A stretch of DNA of 64,000 bases, taken from positions 1-64,000 of the forward strand of contig JAVBNE010000078.1 in NCBI GenBank assembly GCA_031551755.1. The letters run 5' to 3'. This document shows positions 28,401 through 36,328 of the stretch, piece by piece. Position 1 is the first letter of the stretch. Every line of letters starts with the position of its first letter. Made by a program: the position numbers and the translations under genes. The DNA is from JAVBMU01 sp031551755. Its GTDB lineage: Bacteria; Actinomycetota; Actinomycetes; Actinomycetales; Cellulomonadaceae. The notes beneath the pieces are model-generated. The model saw nothing but the letters and a program-made list of their open reading frames with translations. It did no database searches and had not been told where the DNA came from.

Positions 28401-31400
28401 TCCGATCCGGACGGCAACCCGATCGGCCTGGTGCCGAGCATGCTGGAGGACATCGACGGACTCAAGCCGGTCGTCAAAGAGGACAAGGTCGTCGTGCAGG
28501 TGCCCTCGAAACCGGGTACCTACCGGATGTTCTACGGCGTCGAGGACACCTTCGGCGCTCGCGCCCAGGCGTCGATCACGGTGCAGGCGACCGCGGATGC
28601 TCCGCTGCTCAAGCCGATCGCGCGCGATGACGTGGTCTCCGACGAGGATGCCTTGGGGCGCAAGACCGTGGTGGTCGATGTGCTCAAGAACGACGAGGAT
28701 CCCGACGGCGATGCGGCCGATCTGCGGGTCACCACGGCCGCCACGACCGCCGTCGTCGGCAAGGGTGGTGCCCTCACCGTCACCTTGACCCCGGAAGCCC
28801 AGGTCATCACCTACACCGTGACGGATGTGGACGGACTGACCGCCAAGGCGTTTGTGATGGTCCCGGCGCTGACCAGCATGTCGCCTGCCCTGCGGCCCGG
28901 AATGCCGCCCGTGCAGGTGGCGTCCGGGGAGCCGCTGACCCTCAAACTCGAGGACTACGTCGTGGTGCGCTCGGGACGGTCGCCCAGGCTGACGGAGGAG
29001 TCCAAGGTCACCGCGGCCCGCGGCAGCCGGGAGGTCAGGGACACCACCACGATCATCTACACCTCGGCACCCGGGTATGTGGGCAGCGCTTCGGTGACCT
29101 TCGAGGTCACCGATGGCAAGAGCGCCGACGACCGCGACGGCCGCCGCAGCATGCTGACGATCCCCATCAAGGTCGTGCCGACGAGTAATCAGCTTCCCCG
29201 GCTGAGTTCGTCCACGCTGACGGTCGCCGCGGGGGAGGAGGCGACGGCGTCGCTGGCTGGCCTGGCGTCGGACCCCGATGGGGACAAGCTCACCTTCGAC
29301 GCTCGCGGGGCAGGGGGCCTGACGGTCAAGCTGACGGGGACGACCTTGACGGTTGCGGCCCCGGCAACCATGGCCAAAGGCACGGTCGTCTCTATTCCGA
29401 TCTCGGTGACGGACTCGAAGAGCCCGCCCGTGAACGGCACGATCACCGCCACGGTGGTCGGTTCGACTCGACCACTTCCCAAGGCCAATGACGACCGGGT
29501 GCCCGATGCTCACCAGGGCAAGGCGGTCTCCGTGGACGTCACGGCGAACGATGCCAACCCGTTCCCCGACTCGCCCCTGAAGGTCGTGGGTGTGCCGGTC
29601 ATCGAGACAGGCCGAGGAGCCCCGCCGACGATCAAGGGCAATAAGGTGGTCGTCACTCCGGCCACCGATTTCCACGGAGTCATGGTCGTGCGGTACACGA
29701 TCGCGGACAAGACCGGTGACCCCGACCGTCAGGTCGACGGCCGAATCCACGTGACCGTCCTCGGGCGACCCGAGGTGCCACGCACCCCCACGGTCGAGGA
29801 TGTGCGCTCCAAGACGGTCGTGCTGACCTGGGATCCGCCGAATAACAACGGTTCCCCGATCACCGGATACACCGTGCGTTCCCAGCGCGGTGATGTCCGG
29901 CAGTGCCGCACCACCACGTGCACGATCGACGGGCTGACGAATAACGTGGAGTACGCCTTCACGGTCGAGGCGGAGAACGCCGTCGGCACGTCGGACGCCT
30001 CCGCGCCGTCCGCCACCGTCCGGCCGGACCAACGGCCGGATGCGCCGGCTCCGCCGACGCTCGCCTTCGGCGATCAGACACTGGATCTGCGGTGGTCCAA
30101 CACCGTCTACAACGACCGCTCGCCGATTGAATGCGTCAACATCGAGATCTCCCCGGCCCCGCCTAACGGCCCGGCTCGCAAGGAGTGTGTGGTCGGTACT
30201 GAGACGACCTGGACCGGGTTGGCCAACGGCACCGGCTACCGGGTGCGGGTACAGGCACGCAACGCCGCCGAGCAGCCGTCGGAGTTCAGCGGGTGGTCAG
30301 CAGCCGAGACACCGGCGGGCAAACCTGCCGCCCCGGCTCAACCACGCGCGCAGCGCACCGCTCTGGGCCAGCAGTCCCAAATGGCGGTCACCTGGTCAGC
30401 ACCGGCCGATAACGGCGCCGCGATCAGCAAGTACACGGTGCAGGCCGTAGTGGCCGGCAATGTGGTCAAGTCGGTGGTCACGGCCGGGCCGGTGACGTCG
30501 TACACGATGGATGTGCCGGCGAACACCACGAACTACACCTTCCGGGTGCGAGCGCATAACAAGGCGACGGACAAATTCGGCGATGCCGAGTTCTCGGCCC
30601 CGTCCAACGAGGTCCGTGCCTTCGCCACCCCGAGCGCCGTCACCGGGCTGTCCGCGACCGCGACCGGCGCGAACGGAACCGTGCGGCTCACCTTCAACCC
30701 TGCTACCGCAGCCGGCGTCAACGCCGCCGAGATGTACTACCAGTACAACGCGGGCGGGGGCTGGACGAACCTCTCGGGTAACACGGCGACTGGGCTGACC
30801 AACGGTTCCTCCTATTCGATTCAGGTGCGGGCGGTGGCCGGCGTACAAGGCAGCGATCAGCCGGGGCCGGCGACGACGGCCGGGGCCGTGGTGCCCTACG
30901 GTCCGCCGCGTGTGCCGGGGGTGGCGGGGGCGACGGCCGGCGTCGGCCAGACGACCACGACTGTGAGCTGGTCCGACCCGGGCAGTAATGGGCGGCCGTA
31001 CCACGTCGAGATCCGCGTCGGCGGTGGGGGCTGGGAGCAGGTGGCGAACTCCGGCTCACGGCAGGTCGGTAACGGTTACGGCCAGTCCATCGCCATCTGT
31101 GCGCGGACGGTGGACCACACCGATGCCCGGACCGCGAGCTCGGAGTCATGTGCCACGGCCCGGACCGGCAGCGCCCCGGCCCTGACGATGTCGGTCACGA
31201 AGTCCCCGGGCGGTCCATGTGCGGGTTCTGACGCCGCTTGTGGCTACCTGGTGCTGCACATCCGCAATGCGGCGGCCAACACGAGCTTCCGGGCGCAGTG
31301 CTGGTCGAACCGGAACGGCGACCACATGTTCAGTGACTGGAACGGCACGTTGCCCGAGGGCGGTGCAATGCGGACGAACGGTGAGGGTTCCTTCGACGCA

Positions 31401-31487
31401 CGGATGTACTGCTACCACGGCTATGCCGGTTCTCAGGTCTGGGCGGTCACTGATGCCTTCGGGGCCAGCGCCCGCGCGAACTGGTAG
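25410..31487 (+). CDS. Giant surface protein with Ig-like and fibronectin type III repeats
   Basis: 2025 residues from GTG 25410, with GGAGG 5-10 bp upstream. An N-terminal signal or anchor helix (about 14-32) is followed by a ~350-residue region rich in short beta strands, possibly a propeller. Then come about ten cadherin/Ig-like modules marked by N-x-P-P-V-A-x-D-D and N-D-x-D-P-D-G-D (for example LANDFDPDGD, LNDSDPDGD, LKNDEDPDGD), which look calcium-binding. About five Fn3 modules follow (VLTWDPPNNNGSPITGYTV and relatives), then a Cys-containing terminal domain of ~95 residues. No sortase motif is seen. The next genes are moxR, DUF58 and transglutaminase-like, an arrangement known in actinobacteria, so those may assemble or modify this protein at the envelope. 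Confidence 0.8.
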   Translation: MPTAVRTGRRRTVASVGVVTAFSVALVGMAFAYDGQATADVDLNDSGVWVTRGQEGELGRFNYESQTIDGKVVAGGAEIDLTQDAGRVLVADSAVSSASPVDVAHLELAGSVALPHDAMVVSGGSTVAVLDPGTGQLWVLPFDGIAAFDPEKTQTVSDAAKGGALAVSRGGTVFAAAPESGALLTVPTSSKGVPGEVKSRTLSVSKTAGVQVTAVGESPVVLDKERAKLLLPGGKSVDLGSDVGEARLQQPSAKSSNVVFATSEGLFTQPLSGGSMRKQAASGIPAAPVQLDGCTFGAWASTGQVIRDCPGSDNDIDRVLKGATTASALEYRVNRHSIVLNDLSAGTLWMAFDDYEKVDNWDQVLPEEAEGDESDAEKTTPEVQNNFIADRDQRNKPPVAKDDTFGARAGRTTVLPVLANDFDPDGDVITASADRVQIPNGTVQRILGGEALQVVVPPDATGRSSFVYTVEDGRGGEATARVALRIVPPSENAAPKQTSVPILTVAEGGKGSIKVLPYFRDPDGDDVFLAEAKSAVPGDVVRFHPDGTVEFQDAGGSTGRKVITLTVGDGRSTATGQLAVNVTGAENSAPVAVNDHEVVIAGEQITVEPLLNDSDPDGDPLRLATVTGQVPATVTPNYDAGTFVFKSNKVGSYDLTYTVTDGPHQTLGLVRVDVITPPNDPGTPIVVADTALLPAGGSTLVDVLANDTDPAGGVLVVQSVSVPEGAPIFVSVLEHRLLRITEAQRLEEPLVIEYTASNGTRSAAGQVRIVPVPAPTELQPPHAVEDEAIVHTGDIVNIDVLANDTHPDGLALMLQDTLEKGVDPAFGEAFVSDGVLRFRAGSKAGTAHATYRVRDKNGQEDSAQVTIHIRGGNENQPPQPKDVSARVLSGSSVRIPISLDGIDPDGDSVRLTGLVTAPTQGTVTIDGDVLVYRAFDDAHGLDSFTYAVADRRGQVATGSIRVGIAAAPATNQPPVAQDDLVLARPGRTVAVAALRNDSDPDGNPIGLVPSMLEDIDGLKPVVKEDKVVVQVPSKPGTYRMFYGVEDTFGARAQASITVQATADAPLLKPIARDDVVSDEDALGRKTVVVDVLKNDEDPDGDAADLRVTTAATTAVVGKGGALTVTLTPEAQVITYTVTDVDGLTAKAFVMVPALTSMSPALRPGMPPVQVASGEPLTLKLEDYVVVRSGRSPRLTEESKVTAARGSREVRDTTTIIYTSAPGYVGSASVTFEVTDGKSADDRDGRRSMLTIPIKVVPTSNQLPRLSSSTLTVAAGEEATASLAGLASDPDGDKLTFDARGAGGLTVKLTGTTLTVAAPATMAKGTVVSIPISVTDSKSPPVNGTITATVVGSTRPLPKANDDRVPDAHQGKAVSVDVTANDANPFPDSPLKVVGVPVIETGRGAPPTIKGNKVVVTPATDFHGVMVVRYTIADKTGDPDRQVDGRIHVTVLGRPEVPRTPTVEDVRSKTVVLTWDPPNNNGSPITGYTVRSQRGDVRQCRTTTCTIDGLTNNVEYAFTVEAENAVGTSDASAPSATVRPDQRPDAPAPPTLAFGDQTLDLRWSNTVYNDRSPIECVNIEISPAPPNGPARKECVVGTETTWTGLANGTGYRVRVQARNAAEQPSEFSGWSAAETPAGKPAAPAQPRAQRTALGQQSQMAVTWSAPADNGAAISKYTVQAVVAGNVVKSVVTAGPVTSYTMDVPANTTNYTFRVRAHNKATDKFGDAEFSAPSNEVRAFATPSAVTGLSATATGANGTVRLTFNPATAAGVNAAEMYYQYNAGGGWTNLSGNTATGLTNGSSYSIQVRAVAGVQGSDQPGPATTAGAVVPYGPPRVPGVAGATAGVGQTTTTVSWSDPGSNGRPYHVEIRVGGGGWEQVANSGSRQVGNGYGQSIAICARTVDHTDARTASSESCATARTGSAPALTMSVTKSPGGPCAGSDAACGYLVLHIRNAAANTSFRAQCWSNRNGDHMFSDWNGTLPEGGAMRTNGEGSFDARMYCYHGYAGSQVWAVTDAFGASARANW

Positions 31488-31548
31488 CGCGGGCGAACCG
31501 GTAGTGCGGACCCATCCCAACGTATCGACGATGACGAGGAACCTCTAG

Positions 31549-32526
31549 ATGACGATCATGACCACCGAGCAGTCCACGTGGTTCGCGACGACGTTCGACC
31601 AGTTGGTGGCCAATGTGAGCCAGGCGCTGCTGGGTAAACCCCATGTCGTCCGGCTGGCCCTGACCTGCATGCTCTCCAGCGGCCACCTCCTCCTGGAGGA
31701 CGCCCCCGGTACGGGCAAGACTTCCTTGGCGCGATCGATCGCGGCGAGCGTGCAGGGTACACACAGCCGCATCCAGTTCACGCCGGACCTATTGCCCTCG
31801 GACGTGACGGGCGTCATGATCTACGACCAGAAGGTCGGGGAGTTCGCCTTCCACAAGGGGCCGATCTTCGCCTCGATCGTGCTGGCCGATGAGATCAACC
31901 GGGCCTCGCCGAAGACCCAATCCGCCCTCCTTGAGGTGATGGAAGAGGGCCATGTCACGGTCGACGGTGAACGCCACGATGTGGGGTTGCCATTCATGGT
32001 GATCGCTACCCAGAACCCCATCGAGCAGGCGGGCACCTATCGGCTCCCGGAGGCGCAGCTGGACCGCTTCCTGATGAAGACCTCCGTCGGCTACCCCGAT
32101 CATGCCGCCACGATCGAGATCCTGGCCGGGTCAGCCATTCGCGACCGCAGCGCGGGGTTATCGGCTCTCATCACGACTCAGGGCGTCAACGAGATGGCGC
32201 AACTCGGGACCCAGGTCCACGTCGACACCGCGGTGCTCGACTATATCTCCCGGCTCGCGGAGGAGACTCGGTCGGCCAAGGAGGCCCGGGTCGGTGTCTC
32301 GATCCGGGGCGCGTTGGCGCTCGTACGATGCGCCAAGGTGTGGGCAGCTGCGCACGGTCGTAATTATGTGTTGCCTGACGACATCAAGGAGCTCGCCCAG
32401 CCGGTGTGGGCACATCGGCTGGTGCTCGACTCGGAGGCCGAGTTCGCGGGGGTCACGGCCGAGTCGATCCTCTCCCGGGTCTTGGGCGACGTGGCTCCGC
32501 CGCAGGAACGGCATTCGGCCGGGTGA
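31549..32526 (+). CDS. MoxR-family AAA+ ATPase
   Basis: 325 residues from ATG 31549. Walker A is EDAPGTGKTS (Lys57), Walker B is VLADEINRASPKTQSALLE, and sensor motifs ATQNPIEQAGTYRLPEAQLDRF follow. MoxR ATPases act as chaperones for metal- or VWA-domain proteins and commonly pair with DUF58 and transglutaminase-like proteins, as here. The stop overlaps the DUF58 GTG by 4 bp. Confidence 0.9.
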   Translation: MTIMTTEQSTWFATTFDQLVANVSQALLGKPHVVRLALTCMLSSGHLLLEDAPGTGKTSLARSIAASVQGTHSRIQFTPDLLPSDVTGVMIYDQKVGEFAFHKGPIFASIVLADEINRASPKTQSALLEVMEEGHVTVDGERHDVGLPFMVIATQNPIEQAGTYRLPEAQLDRFLMKTSVGYPDHAATIEILAGSAIRDRSAGLSALITTQGVNEMAQLGTQVHVDTAVLDYISRLAEETRSAKEARVGVSIRGALALVRCAKVWAAAHGRNYVLPDDIKELAQPVWAHRLVLDSEAEFAGVTAESILSRVLGDVAPPQERHSAG

Positions 32527-33878
32527 CGACGATCTCTCCACCGACCCGGCGTCGGACGTTTGCGGATCTCCGCGCCGCTGTGGTCCGGACATTTCGGCGC
32601 ACGGCCGACCGTGGCCGCACGGTGCTCGGCGCGGTCTCGACCGCGGCGGCTCCGGTGGTCGGCCGGATCGGGCGCGCAGTCGGACCGGACTCCCGGGTGG
32701 GTCGTCCCGTCTGGGCTGTCATCCGGCCGGTGACCAGCACGGTCAGCGCGTTGGGATGGTCGGCGCTCGTGGCCGCCGGGCTTCTGGGCTGGGCCGGGTT
32801 GCACTACGCCTGGCTCGAGGCGATCGTAATCGCGGTGCTGCTCGTGGCAGCCATGCTCGTCGGCGTCGTCTTCGTCTTGGGCCGGTTCCGGTACACCGTG
32901 CTGCTGGACCTGACCGAACCGCGGGTTACGGTGGGTGATCGAGCCCTCGGCCGGCTCGATGTACGCAATGAGTCCGCCCGGGCACTGCTGCCGGCGGTCA
33001 TGGAGTTGCCGGTCGGCCAGAGCTTGGGCACGTTCCCGGTGCCACGATTGGCCCCGGGCGCGGCGCACGAGTCCATCTTCACGGTGCCCACCCACCGGCG
33101 GTCCGTCATCACGATCGGCCCGGTTCGTTCGGTGCGCGCGGACCCTTTTGGGCTGTTGCGGCGCCAGGTCGTGTGGTCGGGACCCCAGGAGCTCTTCGTC
33201 CATCCCCGGGTGCAGGCCCTCAGTGGTTCGTCGACGGGGTTCTTGCGCGATCTCGAGGGCCGCGTGACGCAGGACATCTCTGACTCGGACGTGTCGTTCC
33301 ACGCGCTGCGCGGTTACGTTCCGGGCGACGACCGTCGGCATATCCACTGGAAAACGACCGCTCGCACGGGTGAACTCATGGTTCGCCAGTTCGAGGAGAC
33401 CCGTCGCTCACATCTGGCGGTCATTCTCTCCACCGGTAGCCAGGACTACGCCGACGCCGAGGAGTTCGAGCTCGCCGTCAGCGCCTGCGGCTCCTTGGGA
33501 CTGCAGGCCATCCGCGAAGACCGGGGGGTCACGGTGCTGGTGCACGAAGGTTCGTTGCGGGGCACTCACCGCACCCAACTGTTGGACGATCTTTCCCGGG
33601 TTGAGCTCCGGTCGGCCAAGCGGACCCTGGTGGACGTCGCCCGGGTGGCTGGCGCGACGATCCTTGACGCTTCGGTGATCGCATTCGTGCTGGGGAGTGC
33701 GGCGTCTCCCGCAGTGCTCCGGGCAGCTGCGGCGCGGTTGCCGCAGGACGTCCGGGTGCTTGCGGTGCAGTGCATCCCCGGGGCGGCGGTCAGCAGGCGG
33801 GTCGTGTCGGAGCTGACGGTCCTGACGGTCGGCGAACTCGGTGATCTGCCGGTCGCTTTGCGGAGTGTGCAGGGCTGA
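32523..33878 (+). CDS. DUF58 domain protein
   Basis: 451 residues from GTG 32523. An Arg-rich N-terminus (about 1-70) precedes two membrane helices (about 78-125). The DUF58 core includes PFGLLRRQ and the signature FHALRGYVPGDDRRHIHWKTTARTGELMVRQFEE. DUF58 proteins carry a VWA-like fold and are clients or partners of MoxR ATPases. It overlaps both neighbours, so it is co-translated with moxR and the transglutaminase-like gene. Confidence 0.85.
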   Translation: MTTISPPTRRRTFADLRAAVVRTFRRTADRGRTVLGAVSTAAAPVVGRIGRAVGPDSRVGRPVWAVIRPVTSTVSALGWSALVAAGLLGWAGLHYAWLEAIVIAVLLVAAMLVGVVFVLGRFRYTVLLDLTEPRVTVGDRALGRLDVRNESARALLPAVMELPVGQSLGTFPVPRLAPGAAHESIFTVPTHRRSVITIGPVRSVRADPFGLLRRQVVWSGPQELFVHPRVQALSGSSTGFLRDLEGRVTQDISDSDVSFHALRGYVPGDDRRHIHWKTTARTGELMVRQFEETRRSHLAVILSTGSQDYADAEEFELAVSACGSLGLQAIREDRGVTVLVHEGSLRGTHRTQLLDDLSRVELRSAKRTLVDVARVAGATILDASVIAFVLGSAASPAVLRAAAARLPQDVRVLAVQCIPGAAVSRRVVSELTVLTVGELGDLPVALRSVQG

Positions 33879-36328
33879 TGAGCACCACGGAAACGAACCT
33901 TGCCCAATCTGCCGCCACGGCGACCGGGCGCACCGGGGGTACTTCCCGGACCCGGGCTCCCCGACGTGATCGACCGGCACCCCGAGTCGAGACGCTTCCA
34001 CACGACCCACGCCGGGCGCTGCGCTGGGTCGGGCTGATCGACGGGTTGGCCCTCCTGGCCATGCTGGGCGCCGTCCTCGTCGGATTTGAGCCGGCCTGGG
34101 GTGGGACGAGTTACCTCCTGCCTGCTGTCGGCGGGGCCCTGTTGGGGCTGGCGGTGGCCTGGGTGGGGGCGTGGCGGCGGTGGCCGGCTGTTCTGGTGCT
34201 GGCGCTGGCGATTGCCGCCTACCTGCTCTTCGGCGGGGCGCTCGCGCTACCGGGAACCACGACTGCCGGCGTGTTGCCCGGTGGCGAGACGATCCGCATG
34301 CTGGCGACCCAGTCGGTGCAGGGGTGGAAACAGACGGTCACCACGGTGCCTCCGCTGGAGTCGTTCACCGATCTCGCGGTGATCCCGTATCTACTGATGT
34401 TTGTCGTGGCCTTGGTTGCCGGCAGCATCGCCTGGCGTGCCCGGTTCGCCGCGTGGGCCCTGCTGCCGTTGGCCCTCGGCGGTGCCGGCGTCATTCTCCT
34501 CGGGACGGTCCAGGCGGCGCTGCCGGTCGCTCAGGGGCTGGTGGCCGGTATCGTCGCACTGACCTGGGCCGGTTGGCGGACCACCACCCGACGGCTCGGG
34601 GTCAGCCAGCTCATCACCGAGGATTCCGCAGCAGCCCGTCGCAGATTGTGGTGGCACCGGATGCGGACGGCGGCCGTGATGCTGGTCCTCGGCGGAGTCG
34701 CGGCGGCGTTCGCAGGTCCGGTGCTGTTGCCGGATTCGCCTAGAACAGTCCTCCGTGAGACCATTGTTCCCCCTTTGGAACTACATGAGTATGTAAGTCC
34801 GCTGATGTCCTTCCGGAAATACGCGAAGGATGAGGCGGAAGAGGACCTGTTCACGGTTCGTGGACTCGCCGAGGGTGACCGGCTGCGGCTGGCCGTGCTG
34901 GATACCTACAACGGATCGGTCTACGACGTGTCGAGTGGTGGCGCAGGTGGCGTTTTCACCCGCACGGGTAGTCACATCGACGCGACGGCGGGTACGGGGG
35001 TCGAGCGCTCCTTGGACATCACGATCCAGAAGTACGCGGGGGTGTGGATCCCGGACACAGGTGACGTGACGGGGATCTCCTGGGCCGGACCGCGCGCGCA
35101 GGTACTGGCAGCGGGCACGTTCTACAACAACACGACCCGCACGGGTATCGCCACGGCGGGTCTGCAGTCGGGCGACCGCTACCGGCTGACGGCTCTGGTG
35201 CCGCCGGTACCCACCACAACGGAGATCGCCAAGGCGCAGATCGCCGACGCAGCGGTTCCAAAGGTCCCAGCTGACGCGTTGCCCGCTGCCTTGGCGGCAA
35301 AGGCCGAACAGTTCATGGGCGCTGAAACGAACCCCGTTCAGCGGCTGCTGCTGTTGCGTGACGGTCTCATCGCCTCGGGTGTCTACTCCAGCGGGTTGGA
35401 GGGCCAGCCGCAGTCCTTGCCCGGACACTCGACAGCGCGGATCGACGACCTGCTCGCGATGAAGAAGATGACTGGCGACGATGAGCAGTTCGCCGTCGCG
35501 CTGGCGCTGATGGCGAATCAGGCCGGTATCCCTGCCCGGGTGGCGATGGGCTTCTACCCGGACGAGAAGAACGAGTGGGAGCCGGGGGAGCCGTTCGTGG
35601 TGACCGGAGCGGATGTCCATGCCTGGGTCGAAGTGCCGTTCAGGGACTACGGCTGGGTGGCGATCGATGCGATCCCCGACGAGGACAACAAGATTCAGAC
35701 CGAACCCTTCAAGCCCAAGGCACCCAACCCGCCGGTCTTGGAGGACCCCCGCCCGCCGGAGGAGCCCGAGCAGCAGGAGGCGAGTTCGATCGCCGACCAG
35801 CCTCAGCCCGACCAGGCCGGTGATCCGCTCAACTGGCAGCGCATCGTCGTCGTGGTGCTGTCCGTGACCATTCCGCTGCTGCTGGTGGCCTTGCCCCTCA
35901 TCGCCATCGTGGCCTACAAGGCCCGGCGCCGGGCGCGACGTCGGCGGGCCGCCCAGCCGGTGGATCGCATCAGCGGCGGCTGGCGGGAGGTCGTGGACAC
36001 CGCGAGGGACCTCGGTACCGATGTGCCTTCCGGGGCGACTCGCCGCGAGGGCGCACGGGTGATAGCCGATGCCTTCGGTGCCCAACCGGTCACTCTCGCG
36101 CACCGTGCTGACGCCACCGTCTTCGGCGCGGACGATCCCACACTCGATCAGGTAGAGGTGTACTGGTCACAGGTCGATGAGGCAGTCACCGGTATGCGTG
36201 CGTCGGTGTCGCGGAGCGCGCGGTTGCGCGCCTCGTGGTCGCTGCGTTCGATCGGTCGTCCGCGCATCCGTCGTACGATCTTGGCGCGACTACGCCTGTT
36301 GAGGCGATCGCCGGAAGGGAAGCCATGA
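33878..36328 (+). CDS. Transglutaminase-like membrane protein lacking the catalytic cysteine
   Basis: 816 residues from ATG 33878. About six to seven membrane helices fill residues ~45-300. An extracellular transglutaminase-core domain lies near 480-610, then a Pro/Glu-rich stretch, a final membrane helix (~655-680) and a cytoplasmic tail. In active relatives the nucleophile sits in G-x-C-E-Q-F-A; here the sequence is GDDEQFA with Asp535 at the cysteine position. His581 (DVHAWVEV) and Asp597 (VAIDAIP) remain. The domain is therefore probably binding rather than catalytic. It follows DUF58 with a 1-bp overlap. Confidence 0.85.
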   Translation: MSTTETNLAQSAATATGRTGGTSRTRAPRRDRPAPRVETLPHDPRRALRWVGLIDGLALLAMLGAVLVGFEPAWGGTSYLLPAVGGALLGLAVAWVGAWRRWPAVLVLALAIAAYLLFGGALALPGTTTAGVLPGGETIRMLATQSVQGWKQTVTTVPPLESFTDLAVIPYLLMFVVALVAGSIAWRARFAAWALLPLALGGAGVILLGTVQAALPVAQGLVAGIVALTWAGWRTTTRRLGVSQLITEDSAAARRRLWWHRMRTAAVMLVLGGVAAAFAGPVLLPDSPRTVLRETIVPPLELHEYVSPLMSFRKYAKDEAEEDLFTVRGLAEGDRLRLAVLDTYNGSVYDVSSGGAGGVFTRTGSHIDATAGTGVERSLDITIQKYAGVWIPDTGDVTGISWAGPRAQVLAAGTFYNNTTRTGIATAGLQSGDRYRLTALVPPVPTTTEIAKAQIADAAVPKVPADALPAALAAKAEQFMGAETNPVQRLLLLRDGLIASGVYSSGLEGQPQSLPGHSTARIDDLLAMKKMTGDDEQFAVALALMANQAGIPARVAMGFYPDEKNEWEPGEPFVVTGADVHAWVEVPFRDYGWVAIDAIPDEDNKIQTEPFKPKAPNPPVLEDPRPPEEPEQQEASSIADQPQPDQAGDPLNWQRIVVVVLSVTIPLLLVALPLIAIVAYKARRRARRRRAAQPVDRISGGWREVVDTARDLGTDVPSGATRREGARVIADAFGAQPVTLAHRADATVFGADDPTLDQVEVYWSQVDEAVTGMRASVSRSARLRASWSLRSIGRPRIRRTILARLRLLRRSPEGKP

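Noticed and set aside
26016..30032. Long minus-strand frames opposite the giant surface gene
   Set aside because: High-GC DNA gives long antisense frames; they are His/Arg/Gly-rich with no motifs and the plus frame is clearly coding.
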